Assembly: GCF_038433155.1 (NCBI RefSeq)
Contig: NZ_JBCDMW010000007.1
Coordinates: 111,319 to 175,318 of the forward strand
DNA: 64,000 nucleotides
From: Luteococcus sp038433155
GTDB taxonomy: Bacteria > Actinomycetota > Actinomycetes > Propionibacteriales > Propionibacteriaceae
Reading direction: 5' to 3'
The stretch's first letter is position 1. Each line of letters starts with the position of its first letter. The position numbers were made by a program, and so were the translations under genes. This document shows, piece by piece, positions 37,013-45,794 of this stretch. Under the pieces are notes generated by a model that did no database searches, was not told where the DNA came from, and saw only the letters and a program-made list of their open reading frames with translations.

Positions 37013-38545
37013 TCAGTACGCGAAGGACAAGGGGGCGTCCTCGTCCTCGATCAGCTCGACGGGGGCAACCTCGGGCAGCCCGGCCCGGTTCCACTTCAGG
37101 ATCAACCCCAGCTCGACGACGGCCAGGATCCCGTAGATCAGGGTGAACAGCACCATGGTGGTGATCGCCTCGCCCTTGCTGACCGACGGGGAGACCGCGC
37201 TCCAGGTGGGCAGCACGCCGGCCACGATCCACGGCTGGCGGCCCATCTCGGTGAAGATCCACCCGAAGGAGTTGGCGAAGACGCTCAGGAAGGGCAGCAC
37301 GCACATGGCCGTGGTCCACAAGGGGCTGGGCAGGGGGTTGCGGCCCTTGCGCAGGGCCCACAGGATCCACAGCGAGATCCCCATCCCGGCGAAGCCCAGG
37401 CCCATCATGATCCGGAAGGTCCAGTAGCTCATCATCACATTGGGCGCGGAGTTGACCGGCATGGTCTTCAGCACCTCGGCGTACTGCTTCTGCAGCTCGG
37501 TCTGGCTGCCGTCGTCGCGGATGAAGCCCTTGGCGGCGTACTGCTCGTTCAGGTCATTGATGCCCTGCACCTGGGAATCGAAGTTGCCGTGGGCCAGGAA
37601 GGCCAGCAGCTTGGGCACCTTCAGGGACCAGACCTCCTTGGAGCCATCCAAGGAGCCGACGGTGACGATGGAGAAGTCCGGGCTGTCCTCGGTCTCGTAA
37701 TGGGCCTCGGCCGCGGCCATCTTCATCGGCTGGACGGTGGTCATCACCTTGCCCTGCAGGTCCCCGGAGCCCATCACGGCCAGCGAGGCCACCAGCAGCA
37801 CCAGGGCGCCGAACTTGGTGGCCCAGCGCCAGGTGGTGAGGTCGCGTTCGATGTGCTCAGCCTTCACGACGGTGCCGGTGTAGTGCAGGTCCTGCCCCTC
37901 GGCGGCATTGCGACGGGCCTTGTGCAGCCGGGCCAGGTGCCAGCCGCCCAGCCCCGCAACCAGGCCGCCGCCCACCATGTAGGAGGCGCTGATCTGGTGC
38001 GGGAAGGTGACCAGGAAGACCGGGTTGGTCAGCACGGCGCCGAAGTCCACCAGCTCGGCCCGGCCATTGCGGTAGACGGCCCCGACAGGATTCTGCATCC
38101 AGCTGTTGGCGGCCAGGATGAACACGGCGCTCAGCATGGTGCCGATCGCGGCCAGGTAGATCGAGGCCAGGTGGATCTTCTTGGGCAGCCGGTCCCAGCC
38201 GAAGATCCACAGGCCAAGGAAGGTGGACTCCAGGAAGAAGGCCAGCAGGGCCTCCAGCGCCAGGGGCGCACCGAAGACGTCGCCCACGAAGCGGGAGTAT
38301 TCGGACCAGTTCATCCCGAACTGGAACTCCTGCACGATGCCGGTCACCACGCCGGCCGCAAAATTGATCAGGAAGAGCTTTCCGAAGAATTTCGTCAAGC
38401 GGAGAAAGTTGTCATTCCCGGTGCGATACCAAATTGTTTGGAGCACCGCGACCAGCATCGACAGCGAAATGGTCAGCGGCACGAACAGGAAGTGGTAGAC
38501 CGTGGTGATCCCGAATTGCCATCTGGCAATGACCTGAGCGTCCAT
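37013..38545 (-). CDS. cydA: Cytochrome bd ubiquinol oxidase subunit I
   Basis: A 510-residue subunit carrying haems b558, b595 and d. The N-terminal ligand His lies in FGITTVYHFLFVPL, further landmarks are SRFVGDVFGAPLALEALLAF, FFLESTFLGLWIFGWDRL, the short Q-loop region (PVGAVYRNGRAELVDF) and the Gly-rich GRQPWIVAGVL. No Shine-Dalgarno is present before ATG 38545; instead TAACCT lies 7 nt upstream, indicating a leaderless transcript. It is divergent from a BlaI-family regulator gene with 57 bp between, and heads cydABDC. Confidence 0.95.
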   Translation of the reverse strand: MDAQVIARWQFGITTVYHFLFVPLTISLSMLVAVLQTIWYRTGNDNFLRLTKFFGKLFLINFAAGVVTGIVQEFQFGMNWSEYSRFVGDVFGAPLALEALLAFFLESTFLGLWIFGWDRLPKKIHLASIYLAAIGTMLSAVFILAANSWMQNPVGAVYRNGRAELVDFGAVLTNPVFLVTFPHQISASYMVGGGLVAGLGGWHLARLHKARRNAAEGQDLHYTGTVVKAEHIERDLTTWRWATKFGALVLLVASLAVMGSGDLQGKVMTTVQPMKMAAAEAHYETEDSPDFSIVTVGSLDGSKEVWSLKVPKLLAFLAHGNFDSQVQGINDLNEQYAAKGFIRDDGSQTELQKQYAEVLKTMPVNSAPNVMMSYWTFRIMMGLGFAGMGISLWILWALRKGRNPLPSPLWTTAMCVLPFLSVFANSFGWIFTEMGRQPWIVAGVLPTWSAVSPSVSKGEAITTMVLFTLIYGILAVVELGLILKWNRAGLPEVAPVELIEDEDAPLSFAY

Positions 38546-38558
38546 GAGGCGGAGGTTA

Positions 38559-38574
38559 CTACCAGTTGTCGTAG
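38559..38574. promoter_or_regulatory. BlaI-like operator between cydA and its divergent regulator
   Basis: CTACCAGTTGTCGTAG has CTAC/GTAG outer arms and partly matched inner bases, similar in form to BlaI/MecI sites (TACTACA...TGTAGTA). It sits directly behind the cydA -10 box (38553-38558 on the minus strand) and 17 bp before the regulator -10 (TAGACT, 38591-38596), so one dimer could repress both genes. Confidence 0.55.
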
Positions 38575-38602
38575 GTGGCCATTCGGGTTCTAGACTGCCC
38601 CC

Positions 38603-38950
38603 ATGGCCATTCTGGGCGAACTCGAGACCCGAATCATGGAGAACCTTTGGCAGCAAGGGAAACCCGCGTCTGTCCGTGAGATCCATGAGAATTTGCTGAA
38701 CGAGAAACCCTTGGCCTACACCACCGTGATGACGGTTCTTGACCGGTTGGCAAAAAAGGGCGTCGTGCACCGGGAGAGGTCGGGCCGGGCCTGGCTGTAC
38801 ACCCCCGCCCGCACCCGCGCCGAGCTGGTAGTCACGGCCCTCGTTGAGGCCCTGGCCGACGCGCGCGACGAGCAGGCCGACGCCCTGGCCGGCTTCGCGG
38901 GTGCCCTGACCGATTCCCAGCGCGCCCAGCTGCGACGCATCCTGGGCTGA
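38603..38950 (+). CDS. BlaI/MecI/CopY family transcriptional regulator
   Basis: A 115-residue winged-helix protein: LGELETRIMENLWQQGKPAS and LAYTTVMTVLDRLAKKGVVH are the DNA-binding domain, and the last 40 residues form a dimerisation helix. Other members respond to beta-lactams or copper through proteolysis or ligand release, but no BlaR1 sensor or CopY Cys cluster is present here. Its divergence from cydA and the operator-like site between them suggest control of cytochrome bd. TAGACT lies 6 nt before the ATG (leaderless). Confidence 0.88.
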   Translation: MAILGELETRIMENLWQQGKPASVREIHENLLNEKPLAYTTVMTVLDRLAKKGVVHRERSGRAWLYTPARTRAELVVTALVEALADARDEQADALAGFAGALTDSQRAQLRRILG

Positions 38951-38951
38951 C

Positions 38952-39464
38952 TCAGGCCGACGGGAGGCTGCGGTAGCGCCCCCGCAGATGGTGCAGTGGT
39001 GCCGGGTCTGCCCCGGCGTGGGCCTCGTCGACGGTGAAGACCAGTTGGCGGGACCAGCCCAGGGTGGCGGCCGACTCCAGCGTGAGCAGCGCCCAGTTCT
39101 CGGCCCCGGCCAACCGCGGCCCGTGGGTGCTCTGTTCCCAGTCGGCCAGCCGGAAGGGCCCGCCGGGGGCGGGTGCCAGGCCGGCGAAGGCATCGGCCAG
39201 GTACTGCTGGCCGTCGCTCAGCAGGTGCAGGGCGCAGCGGGTGGTGCTCTCGGCCAGCTCGCACAGGTCACTGTCCGGATCCACCAGTGCCAGCACCCGC
39301 CACGGGTCGCCGTCGACGATCAGCGCCGCGCTCACCGTCCAGCCGGCGCGTTGGCCGGGCCCGCCCGCGGTGAGCAGGCAGACCCGCGAGCCCAGCCGGC
39401 CGCGGAGCTGGCGGGCGGCCTCGCGTCTGCCGTCGTCAAAGGGATGCTGGCTGTGGATGGTCAT
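38952..39464 (-). CDS. Flavin-reductase-like (FMN-binding split barrel) protein
   Basis: A 170-residue protein with the split-barrel pattern of flavin reductases: GRLGSRVCLLTAGGPGQRAG, WTVSAALIVDGDPWRVLALV, STTRCALHLLSDGQQYLAD and ENWALLTLESAATLGWSRQLV. It would bind FMN and may reduce it with NAD(P)H. ATG 39464 is preferred; a TTG at 39491 is an in-frame alternative. It is convergent with the BlaI-type gene, with 1 bp between stops, and is not part of the cyd operon. Confidence 0.72.
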   Translation of the reverse strand: MTIHSQHPFDDGRREAARQLRGRLGSRVCLLTAGGPGQRAGWTVSAALIVDGDPWRVLALVDPDSDLCELAESTTRCALHLLSDGQQYLADAFAGLAPAPGGPFRLADWEQSTHGPRLAGAENWALLTLESAATLGWSRQLVFTVDEAHAGADPAPLHHLRGRYRSLPSA

Positions 39465-39581
39465 CCGGTGGTCCCGTTCTCCATGAGCCAAACCTTAATT
39501 CGTTTCTCATCCATTTCTCATGCAAGACTGGTGCCGCCTTCCCCGGACCGATTTGTCGCATCCCGAGAGAGACCACCCCCC

Positions 39582-40226
39582 GTGACCGCAGCCCAGCGCC
39601 CCGTCCTGCTCCGTTCCACCGTCGGCCTCCTGGCCAGCCTGACCCTGGCTGCCGGCCTCCAGTTGCCGGCCCAGGCCCCCGCCGAGGCGGCCCCCGCCGA
39701 CATCACCCACGCCCAGCTCAAGGCCATGTTCGGTTCCCGGGTCTCCAAGCACCCGCGCGTCGCCCAGAATCTGGGCAGCCTCAATCGGGAGATGCGCGCG
39801 GCCGGGATCACCACCCCGCAGCGCCAGGCCGCCTTCCTGTCCACCTTGGTCAACGAGAGCCGGATGGACCCAGCCGCCAATGAGCGGGGCGTGCGGAGCC
39901 GGTACAAGGGCCGGGGCTACATCCAGCTGACCGGCGCCTGGAACTACCGCGCCGCCGGTCGGGAGATCGGGGTCAACCTCAGCCGCAACCCGGCCGCGGC
40001 CGCCTCGCCCCGCTACTCCGCCCGGATCGCCACCTGGTACTGGGCCGATCTGCGCCCCGGCAGCAACCGCGCCGCAGACCGGTTCGACATGGGCCGGATC
40101 AGCCGCAACGTCGGCTACGCGTACAGCGCCCGCGAGGATCGCGAGCGCTGCGCGGACTTCAAGCGGGCCTACAAGGTGCTCAGCGGCAAGAACGCGCCCC
40201 GCCAGACCGTCTGCGCGCGTCACTGA
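39582..40226 (+). CDS. Secreted GH19-like (chitinase/lysozyme-fold) hydrolase
   Basis: A 214-residue protein starting with GTG and carrying a signal peptide (LLRSTVGLLASLTLAAGLQL, cleavage near APAEA). The mature part has GH19 signatures: a likely catalytic Glu in FLSTLVNESRMDP and the substrate motif YKGRGYIQLTGAWNY. GH19-fold enzymes cut chitin or peptidoglycan. Only a small catalytic core is present, without a binding domain. It could serve in cell-wall turnover or as a released antibacterial. A weak ribosome site (GAGAGAG) precedes the GTG. Confidence 0.82.
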   Translation: MTAAQRPVLLRSTVGLLASLTLAAGLQLPAQAPAEAAPADITHAQLKAMFGSRVSKHPRVAQNLGSLNREMRAAGITTPQRQAAFLSTLVNESRMDPAANERGVRSRYKGRGYIQLTGAWNYRAAGREIGVNLSRNPAAAASPRYSARIATWYWADLRPGSNRAADRFDMGRISRNVGYAYSAREDRERCADFKRAYKVLSGKNAPRQTVCARH

Positions 40227-40235
40227 CCCACCCGG

Positions 40236-42278
40236 TCAGGTGGCGTCCTCGGCCGGGGCCGCGAACTGGCTCTGGTAGAGCTCGTGGTAGTGGCCTCGGG
40301 CCGCCAGCAGCTCGTGGTGGCTGCCCTGCTCCACAATCGCACCGTCCGCCATCACCAGGATCAGGTCGGCGTCGCGGATGGTGCTCAGCCGGTGGGCGAT
40401 CACGAAGCTGGTGCGGTTGGCTCGCAGCGCCGTCATGGCGTGCTGCACCAGCACCTCCGTGCGGGTGTCGACGGAGCTGGTGGCCTCGTCCAGGATCAGC
40501 ATCGCCGGGTCGCTGAGGAAGGCCCGGGCGATGGTTATCAGCTGCTTCTCGCCCGCCGAGACATTGGACCCCTCCTCGTCGATCATCGTGTCGTAGCCGT
40601 CGGGCAGCGAGTGCACGAAGCGGTCCACATAGGCGGCGGTGGCGGCCTCGACGATCTCCTCTTCGGAGGCGCCGGGGCGGCCATAGGCGATGTTGTCCCG
40701 GATAGTGCCGCCGAACAGCCAGGTGTCCTGCAGCACCATGCCCATCCGGTCGCGCAACTCGCGTCGAGGCACGGTGGAGATGTCCACCCCGTCCAGGGTG
40801 ATCCGGCCGCCCTGCAGCTCGTAGAAGCGCATCAGCAGGTTCACCAGGGTGGTCTTGCCGGCACCCGTCGGCCCGACGATGGCCACGGTCTGGCCCGGCT
40901 CGGCCACCAGGTTGAGGTCCTGGATCAACGGCCGGTCCGGCAGGTAGCGGAAGTCGACGTGGTCGAAGACCACTCGGCCCTGGGTGGGGGTGACCAGGCT
41001 GCCGTTGGCCTCCGCGGACTGTTCCGGGGCGTCCAGCACCTGGAAGACCCGCTCCGCGGAGGCGACGCCGGACTGCAGTAGGTTGCTCATGCTGGCCACC
41101 TGGGTGACCGGCTGGGTGAACATCCGGGAGTACTGGATGAAGGCGGTGACGTCACCCAGCCGCATGGAGCCCGAGGCCACCTTCAACCCGCCGATCACGG
41201 CGATGGCCACGTAGTTCAGGTTCCCGACGAAGAACATCACCGGCATGATGATGCCGCTGATGAACTGGGCCCCGAAGGCGCTGCGGAACAGGCCGTCGTT
41301 GTGCTGCGCGAAGACCGCCTCCACCTCCTTCTGGCGGCCGAAGGTCTTGACCAGGGCATGCCCGGAGTAGGCCTCCTCGATGTGGCCGTTCAGTTCGCCG
41401 GTGGACTTCCACATCTGGGCGAAGAGCTTCTGTGAGCGCTTGCCGATCACGCCGGCCAGCACCCCGGAGATCGGGATGATCAGCAGCGTGACCAGGGCCA
41501 GCTGCCAGCTCACCCAGAACATCATCACCAGCACACCCACCAGGGTGAGCAGCGCGTTCAGCAACTGGGAGAGGGTCTGCTGCAGGGTCTGGGAGACATT
41601 GTCGATGTCATTGGTGACCCGGCTGAGCAGCTCGCCACGGGGCTGCTTGTCGAAGTAGCTCAGCGGCAGCCGGTCCAGCTTGGCGCTGACCTCCTGGCGC
41701 ATGCGGTAGATCGAGCGCTGCACCGCGCCATTGAGCAGCCAGCCCTGCAGGAAGCCCAGCAGGGAGGCCGCGACGAACAAACCCAGCGCCAACAGCAGGA
41801 TTCGGCCCAGCCGGTCGTAGTCGATCCCCTGGCCCACCACCACGTTCATCGTCTGCACCATGTCCGCCATGTCACCCTGGCCGGCGGCGCGCATCTTCTC
41901 CACAATCACGCCGATCGGGGTGCCGGCCGGGGCCTGCGCACCCAGCGCCTTGCCCAGCACGCCGGCGAAGATCACGTCGGTGGCCCGGCCCAGGATCTTG
42001 GGGCCCACCACATTGGCCAGCACGCCGACGGCAGCCATCAGCACGGTCAAGCCGATCAGTGTGCGCTCGGGACGCAGGTGGCCCAGCAGGCGCTTCAGGG
42101 AGACACCGAAGTTGACCGGCTTCTCCCCGCCGATCTGCATTCCCATCGGCCCCTGCGCGCGGCCGCCGTGTTTGGGGCGCTGGGGGGCGGCCTGGTTGTC
42201 CACAGCCAGGGCCGCTTGCTGGTCCGCGTTCAGGGTCTCGTCGTCTTCGGGTGCGTCGACCTGCGCGCGCTTGCTCAT
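40236..42278 (-). CDS. Heterodimeric ABC transporter, ATPase-permease subunit with canonical site
   Basis: A 680-residue type IV (exporter-fold) ABC protein. An N-terminal charged extension of about 80 residues precedes six helices; the nucleotide domain has IVGPTGAGKTTLVNLLM, NVSAGEKQLITIARAF and AMLILDEATSSVD, with a normal catalytic Glu. Its ATG overlaps the stop of the partner gene upstream by 4 nt. Together they form a heterodimer of the LmrCD/TM287-288 type. The operon begins with a binding lipoprotein, which raises the possibility of an IrtAB-like importer. Confidence 0.9.
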   Translation of the reverse strand: MSKRAQVDAPEDDETLNADQQAALAVDNQAAPQRPKHGGRAQGPMGMQIGGEKPVNFGVSLKRLLGHLRPERTLIGLTVLMAAVGVLANVVGPKILGRATDVIFAGVLGKALGAQAPAGTPIGVIVEKMRAAGQGDMADMVQTMNVVVGQGIDYDRLGRILLLALGLFVAASLLGFLQGWLLNGAVQRSIYRMRQEVSAKLDRLPLSYFDKQPRGELLSRVTNDIDNVSQTLQQTLSQLLNALLTLVGVLVMMFWVSWQLALVTLLIIPISGVLAGVIGKRSQKLFAQMWKSTGELNGHIEEAYSGHALVKTFGRQKEVEAVFAQHNDGLFRSAFGAQFISGIIMPVMFFVGNLNYVAIAVIGGLKVASGSMRLGDVTAFIQYSRMFTQPVTQVASMSNLLQSGVASAERVFQVLDAPEQSAEANGSLVTPTQGRVVFDHVDFRYLPDRPLIQDLNLVAEPGQTVAIVGPTGAGKTTLVNLLMRFYELQGGRITLDGVDISTVPRRELRDRMGMVLQDTWLFGGTIRDNIAYGRPGASEEEIVEAATAAYVDRFVHSLPDGYDTMIDEEGSNVSAGEKQLITIARAFLSDPAMLILDEATSSVDTRTEVLVQHAMTALRANRTSFVIAHRLSTIRDADLILVMADGAIVEQGSHHELLAARGHYHELYQSQFAAPAEDAT

Positions 42279-44017
42279 GCTGCCTCCTCGGCGCTCAGCT
42301 GGGAGTCGACGATCTCGCCATAGGTGGGGCAGCTCGCCAGGAGCTCGTCGTGGGTGCCGCGGCCGACGATCCGGCCGTCCTCCAGCACCAGGATCTGGTC
42401 CGCCTCGCGGATGGTGCTGACCCGCTGGGCGACGATCAGCACCGCCGCCTCCCGGGTTCTGCTGGCCAGCGCGGCCCGCAGCCGGGCGTCGGTGGCGACG
42501 TCCAGGGCGCTGAAGGAGTCGTCGAAGACATAGATTCCGGGCTCCTTGACCAGCGCCCGGGCAATCGAGAGGCGCTGCCGCTGGCCGCCGGAGACATTGG
42601 TGCCGCCCTGGCTGATCGGGGCCGCCAGCTGGCCGTCCATCTGCCGCACGAAGTCCGCGGCCTGGGCGGTCTCCAGAGCCTGCCAGAGTTCCTCGTCGGT
42701 GGCGTCGGGCTTGCCGTAGCGCAGGTTGGAGGCGACGGTGCCGCTGAACAGGTAGGGCTTCTGCGGCACCAGGCCGATCCGGGCCCACAGGGTGTCCGGG
42801 TCCAGCTCCCTGACGTCGACGCCGTCCACCAGCACCTGGCCGCCGGTGGCGTCGAAGAGCCGGGGGATCAGGTTGACCAGGGTGGACTTGCCGGAGCCGG
42901 TGGAGCCGATGACGGCGGTGGTGCGGCCGGGGGCCAGGGCGAAGCCGATCTGGCTCAGCACCGGGGCCTCGGCCCCGGGGTAGGTGAACTCCACGTCGCG
43001 CATCTCCAGCACGCCGCGGCCGGCCAGCTGGGTGATGCCGTTGGCCGGGGGCACGACGGTGCTCTCGGTGGTCAGCACCTCCATGATCCGGCCGGCGCAG
43101 ACGGCCGCGCGGGGCGCGAAGACCAGCATCATGGTGGCCATCATCACGCTCATCAGGATCTGCATCAGGTAGGTGAGGAAGGCGGTCAGCTGGCCCACCT
43201 GGATGTGCCCGTCGGCAATCCGGTGCCCGCCGAACCACATCACGCCCACCGAGCCCAGGTTCATGATCAGCATCACGAACGGGAACATGACGGCCATGTG
43301 CCGGCCCAGGCTGGTGGTGGTGCTGGTCAGCTGGGCGTTGGTGCGCTCGAACCGGGCCGCCTCGTGCGGCTCGCGGACGAAGGCGCGCACCACCCGGATG
43401 CCGGTGATCTGCTCCCGCAAGACCCGGTTCAGGTCGTCGATCCGCCGCTGCTGGATGCCGAACAGCGGGGTGACCCGCCAGATCAGCAGGCTGACCCCGG
43501 CGCCCAGGGCCAGCACGGCGGCCACGATCAGCCAGCTCATCCCGGGATCCTCCCGGACCGCCATGAAGACACCGCCGACCATGGTGATCGGGGCGCTGAT
43601 CATCATCACGCAGGTCATCAGCACCAGCTGCTGCACCTGCTGCACGTCATTGGTGGTGCGGGTGATCAACGACGGGGCGCCGAACTGGTTGAGCTCGCGG
43701 GAGCTGAAGCCCAGGACGCGGTGGAAGACGGCGTCGCGCACATCGCGGCCGAACTGCATGGCGGCACGGGCCCCGAACCAGGTGGCGGCCACCTGGGCCA
43801 GCACCTGGGCCAGGCTCACGCCCAGCATCCAGACACCATGCACCCAGATGTAGTGGGTGTCGCCGCGGGCCACGCCCTGGTCGATGATCCTGGCGTTCAG
43901 GTTGGGCAGGTACAGCGAGGCAATGGTGGCGACGAGTTGCAGCACCAGCACCACCGCGATCAAGCCCCAGTAGGGCTTGATGTAGCGGTTGATGAGTTTG
44001 ATCAGCACAACCGCCAA
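42275..44017 (-). CDS. Heterodimeric ABC transporter, ATPase-permease subunit with degenerate site
   Basis: A 580-residue exporter-fold ABC protein with six helices (first: YWGLIAVVLVLQLVATIASL) and a nucleotide domain with VIGSTGSGKSTLVNLI, NVSGGQRQRLSIARAL and YVFDDSFSALD. Asp replaces the catalytic Glu after Walker B, as in the inactive half of asymmetric heterodimers. The start is TTG 44017 or GTG 44008; no clear Shine-Dalgarno is seen. It begins 9 bp after the stop of the binding lipoprotein gene and is coupled to the second subunit. Confidence 0.9.
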   Translation of the reverse strand: MAVVLIKLINRYIKPYWGLIAVVLVLQLVATIASLYLPNLNARIIDQGVARGDTHYIWVHGVWMLGVSLAQVLAQVAATWFGARAAMQFGRDVRDAVFHRVLGFSSRELNQFGAPSLITRTTNDVQQVQQLVLMTCVMMISAPITMVGGVFMAVREDPGMSWLIVAAVLALGAGVSLLIWRVTPLFGIQQRRIDDLNRVLREQITGIRVVRAFVREPHEAARFERTNAQLTSTTTSLGRHMAVMFPFVMLIMNLGSVGVMWFGGHRIADGHIQVGQLTAFLTYLMQILMSVMMATMMLVFAPRAAVCAGRIMEVLTTESTVVPPANGITQLAGRGVLEMRDVEFTYPGAEAPVLSQIGFALAPGRTTAVIGSTGSGKSTLVNLIPRLFDATGGQVLVDGVDVRELDPDTLWARIGLVPQKPYLFSGTVASNLRYGKPDATDEELWQALETAQAADFVRQMDGQLAAPISQGGTNVSGGQRQRLSIARALVKEPGIYVFDDSFSALDVATDARLRAALASRTREAAVLIVAQRVSTIREADQILVLEDGRIVGRGTHDELLASCPTYGEIVDSQLSAEEAA

Positions 44018-44026
44018 GGGTACGCG

Positions 44027-45106
44027 CTACTTCACCAGCCCCATGCCGTAGAGACCCACCGAGATCTTCTCCGCCAGGTCCACCGTGCGGATCGACGGGG
44101 TGAGGTCGGCCCCCTGCACCGTGACGAACTGCTCCTGGGTGACCGCCTTCATCCTGGCGGTGGAGGAGTTCTTCATCAGGGTCGAGATCTTGCCGGGTGC
44201 GAACTCCTCCGGCTCACCCTTGCGGTCCAGGCTGGCGATCACGATCACGTCCGGGTTCTTCTTGGCGATCTCCTCCCAGCTGGCCGTGACCCACTGCTCC
44301 TTGCGGTCGCCGTAGACATTGGTCAGGCCCAGGTGGTCGCTGACGAACTGGGCGGGCCCGGTGCCACCCGCCACCCGGGGCTCGTCGCTGCCGGAGAACC
44401 AGAACAGCACCGTGGGCTTCTTGCTGGCGTCGGCCTTGACCACCGAGTCCAGTCGCTTGGTCAGGTCGGCCACCAACTCGGTGCCCCGCTGCGGCACACC
44501 ATGGATGGTGGCCAGGTCATTGACCTCCTGGTAGACCTCCTTCATCTGGAATTTGGTCTTCCGGGGGCCCGACGCCGATTCGCCATTGGGATTCTGCCCG
44601 CCCTGGCAGCCGGTGGAGGAGAGGTAGACCGGCACCTTCTTGGCGGCGTACTGCCGCAGGGTGCCGCCGGTCTCCGCGCTCAGGCTCTCCGCGAAGGAGG
44701 CGGTGACCAGGTCCGGCTTCTTGGCCAGCACGGCGCTCATGGTCGGCGTCTCCCGGCTCAGCCGCGGCACGGACTGGTTGTCCTTGGCGACGGGGGACAG
44801 CACAGTGTCGGTCCACCCGCCGGTGCCGACCATCCGGTCTGCCAGACCCAGGGTGAGCAGCAGCTCCGCCGAGGCCTGATCCAGGGCAACGGTGCGCTGC
44901 GGGGGCTTGGTGACCCGCAGCGGAAGCCCGCAGAAGGTGACGGTGGCCGGGTAGCGGGTCTTGGCCTGCGGCGTCGAGGCATTGACGGTATCCGGAAGCC
45001 CGGTCGAGGAATTGGTTGGCAGCCGGGTGGCGTCGGAGGAGCAACCGGCCAGGGCGAGACCGCCGGTGAGGCCGAGCGCGGTGAGGAGTCGAACGGAGCG
45101 GAGCAT
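44027..45106 (-). CDS. Siderophore/corrinoid-type ABC substrate-binding lipoprotein
   Basis: A 359-residue lipoprotein: signal LLTALGLTGGLALAGCSS with the lipobox Cys. The mature part follows the Peripla_BP_2 (FepB/BtuF) pattern: PQRTVALDQASAELLLTLGL, MVGTGGWTD, TVLFWFSGSDEP, NPDVIVIASLD. Such proteins bind ferric siderophores, haem or cobalamin. The expected partners, FecCD-type permeases, are absent; instead two exporter-fold ABC genes follow immediately. No IdeR or cobalamin-type element is evident upstream. Ligand class is inferred from family. Confidence 0.87.
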   Translation of the reverse strand: MLRSVRLLTALGLTGGLALAGCSSDATRLPTNSSTGLPDTVNASTPQAKTRYPATVTFCGLPLRVTKPPQRTVALDQASAELLLTLGLADRMVGTGGWTDTVLSPVAKDNQSVPRLSRETPTMSAVLAKKPDLVTASFAESLSAETGGTLRQYAAKKVPVYLSSTGCQGGQNPNGESASGPRKTKFQMKEVYQEVNDLATIHGVPQRGTELVADLTKRLDSVVKADASKKPTVLFWFSGSDEPRVAGGTGPAQFVSDHLGLTNVYGDRKEQWVTASWEEIAKKNPDVIVIASLDRKGEPEEFAPGKISTLMKNSSTARMKAVTQEQFVTVQGADLTPSIRTVDLAEKISVGLYGMGLVK

Positions 45107-45190
45107 CTGGTTCTTTCGGTGGGCACGGACGCGGATACGAGCTCGATTCGGGGGTACCCGCAGGCTACCGGATTCCAGGTCACACGCAGA

Positions 45191-45231
45191 CCGCCGCCAA
45201 GGGGGCCCGAAGGGGGCCTCCCTGGCGGCGG
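45191..45231 (-). terminator. GC-rich hairpin after the acidic protein gene
   Basis: CCGCCGCCA and TGGCGGCGG form a 9-bp outer stem with further pairing (AGGG with CCCT) inside. It follows the stop of the acidic protein gene (minus strand) and precedes the binding lipoprotein gene, so it likely separates the two transcripts. Confidence 0.6.
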
Positions 45232-45255
45232 GATGGTGAGTGTGGGGTGGGTGGC

Positions 45256-45669
45256 TCAGTACTGCTGCCGGTCAAGACCGGTCTGGACAGCACCGTCCTC
45301 AGTGCCCAAGTGGTTGCCGTCAGAATCGCGGCCGTGGTCCCCGCGGACCTCGAACTCGCCCTCACCCAGCTCGACCTCGCCGCCCTCGCGCTGCTGGTAG
45401 GGGTTGATCGGGATCTGCGCGGTGTCGGTGACCGGCTCGCTCTGGCCCGGCTCGTCGCGCCCGAAGTCGCTGGCGCTCTCCCGGGCTTCGACGGTCACCG
45501 CGGCGTCGCGGACGCGGTCGGCCTGGCTGTCGTCCTGCCGCGGCTCGCCGACCGACTCGATCGGGTCGGGCGCGATGTCGTCGCCGGTGGGCTGGGCGTC
45601 CAGGTTGGGGGCAGTCTCCGGGGTCGGATCCTGGTCCGCGTCGGGCGCGAAGCTGTTGTTGTCGCTCAT
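45256..45669 (-). CDS. Small acidic, low-complexity hypothetical protein
   Basis: A 137-residue protein, strongly acidic and rich in Asp, Glu, Gln, Pro and Gly, with no membrane segment, signal peptide or recognisable domain. It starts MSDNNSFAPDADQDPTPE and has AQIPINPYQQREGGEVELGE near the end. AGGAGGAAGAACC is an excellent ribosome site, and a hairpin follows, so it is a real single-gene transcript. It is probably intrinsically disordered. Function unknown. Confidence 0.8.
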   Translation of the reverse strand: MSDNNSFAPDADQDPTPETAPNLDAQPTGDDIAPDPIESVGEPRQDDSQADRVRDAAVTVEARESASDFGRDEPGQSEPVTDTAQIPINPYQQREGGEVELGEGEFEVRGDHGRDSDGNHLGTEDGAVQTGLDRQQY

Positions 45670-45794
45670 GGTTCTTCCTCCTGGCAGATGGCTGGTGAAG
45701 CGTGGAGCTCCCTCCACGCTAGGAGAGCCGGCGCGGGCCCGGACAGTCTTTACGCGCTTCGCGGAATGTCGGGGCGGGCGGATAGGCTGTGCCG

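Noticed and set aside
34213..37146. Long plus-strand open frame antisense to cydB and cydD
   Set aside because: It is a shadow of the GC-rich codon pattern of cydB/cydD, with no recognisable domain.
38603..38950. CopY-type copper repressor or beta-lactamase regulator
   Set aside because: The CopY C-terminal Cys motif is absent, and there is no BlaR1 sensor or beta-lactamase nearby; the context points to cytochrome bd.
42251..45400. Plus-strand open frame of over 1000 codons across the ABC operon
   Set aside because: It is antisense to three well-supported genes and low in complexity.
45670..45794. T-box leader before lysS
   Set aside because: The gap is too short, has no T-box sequence, and the -10 box directly precedes the start codon.
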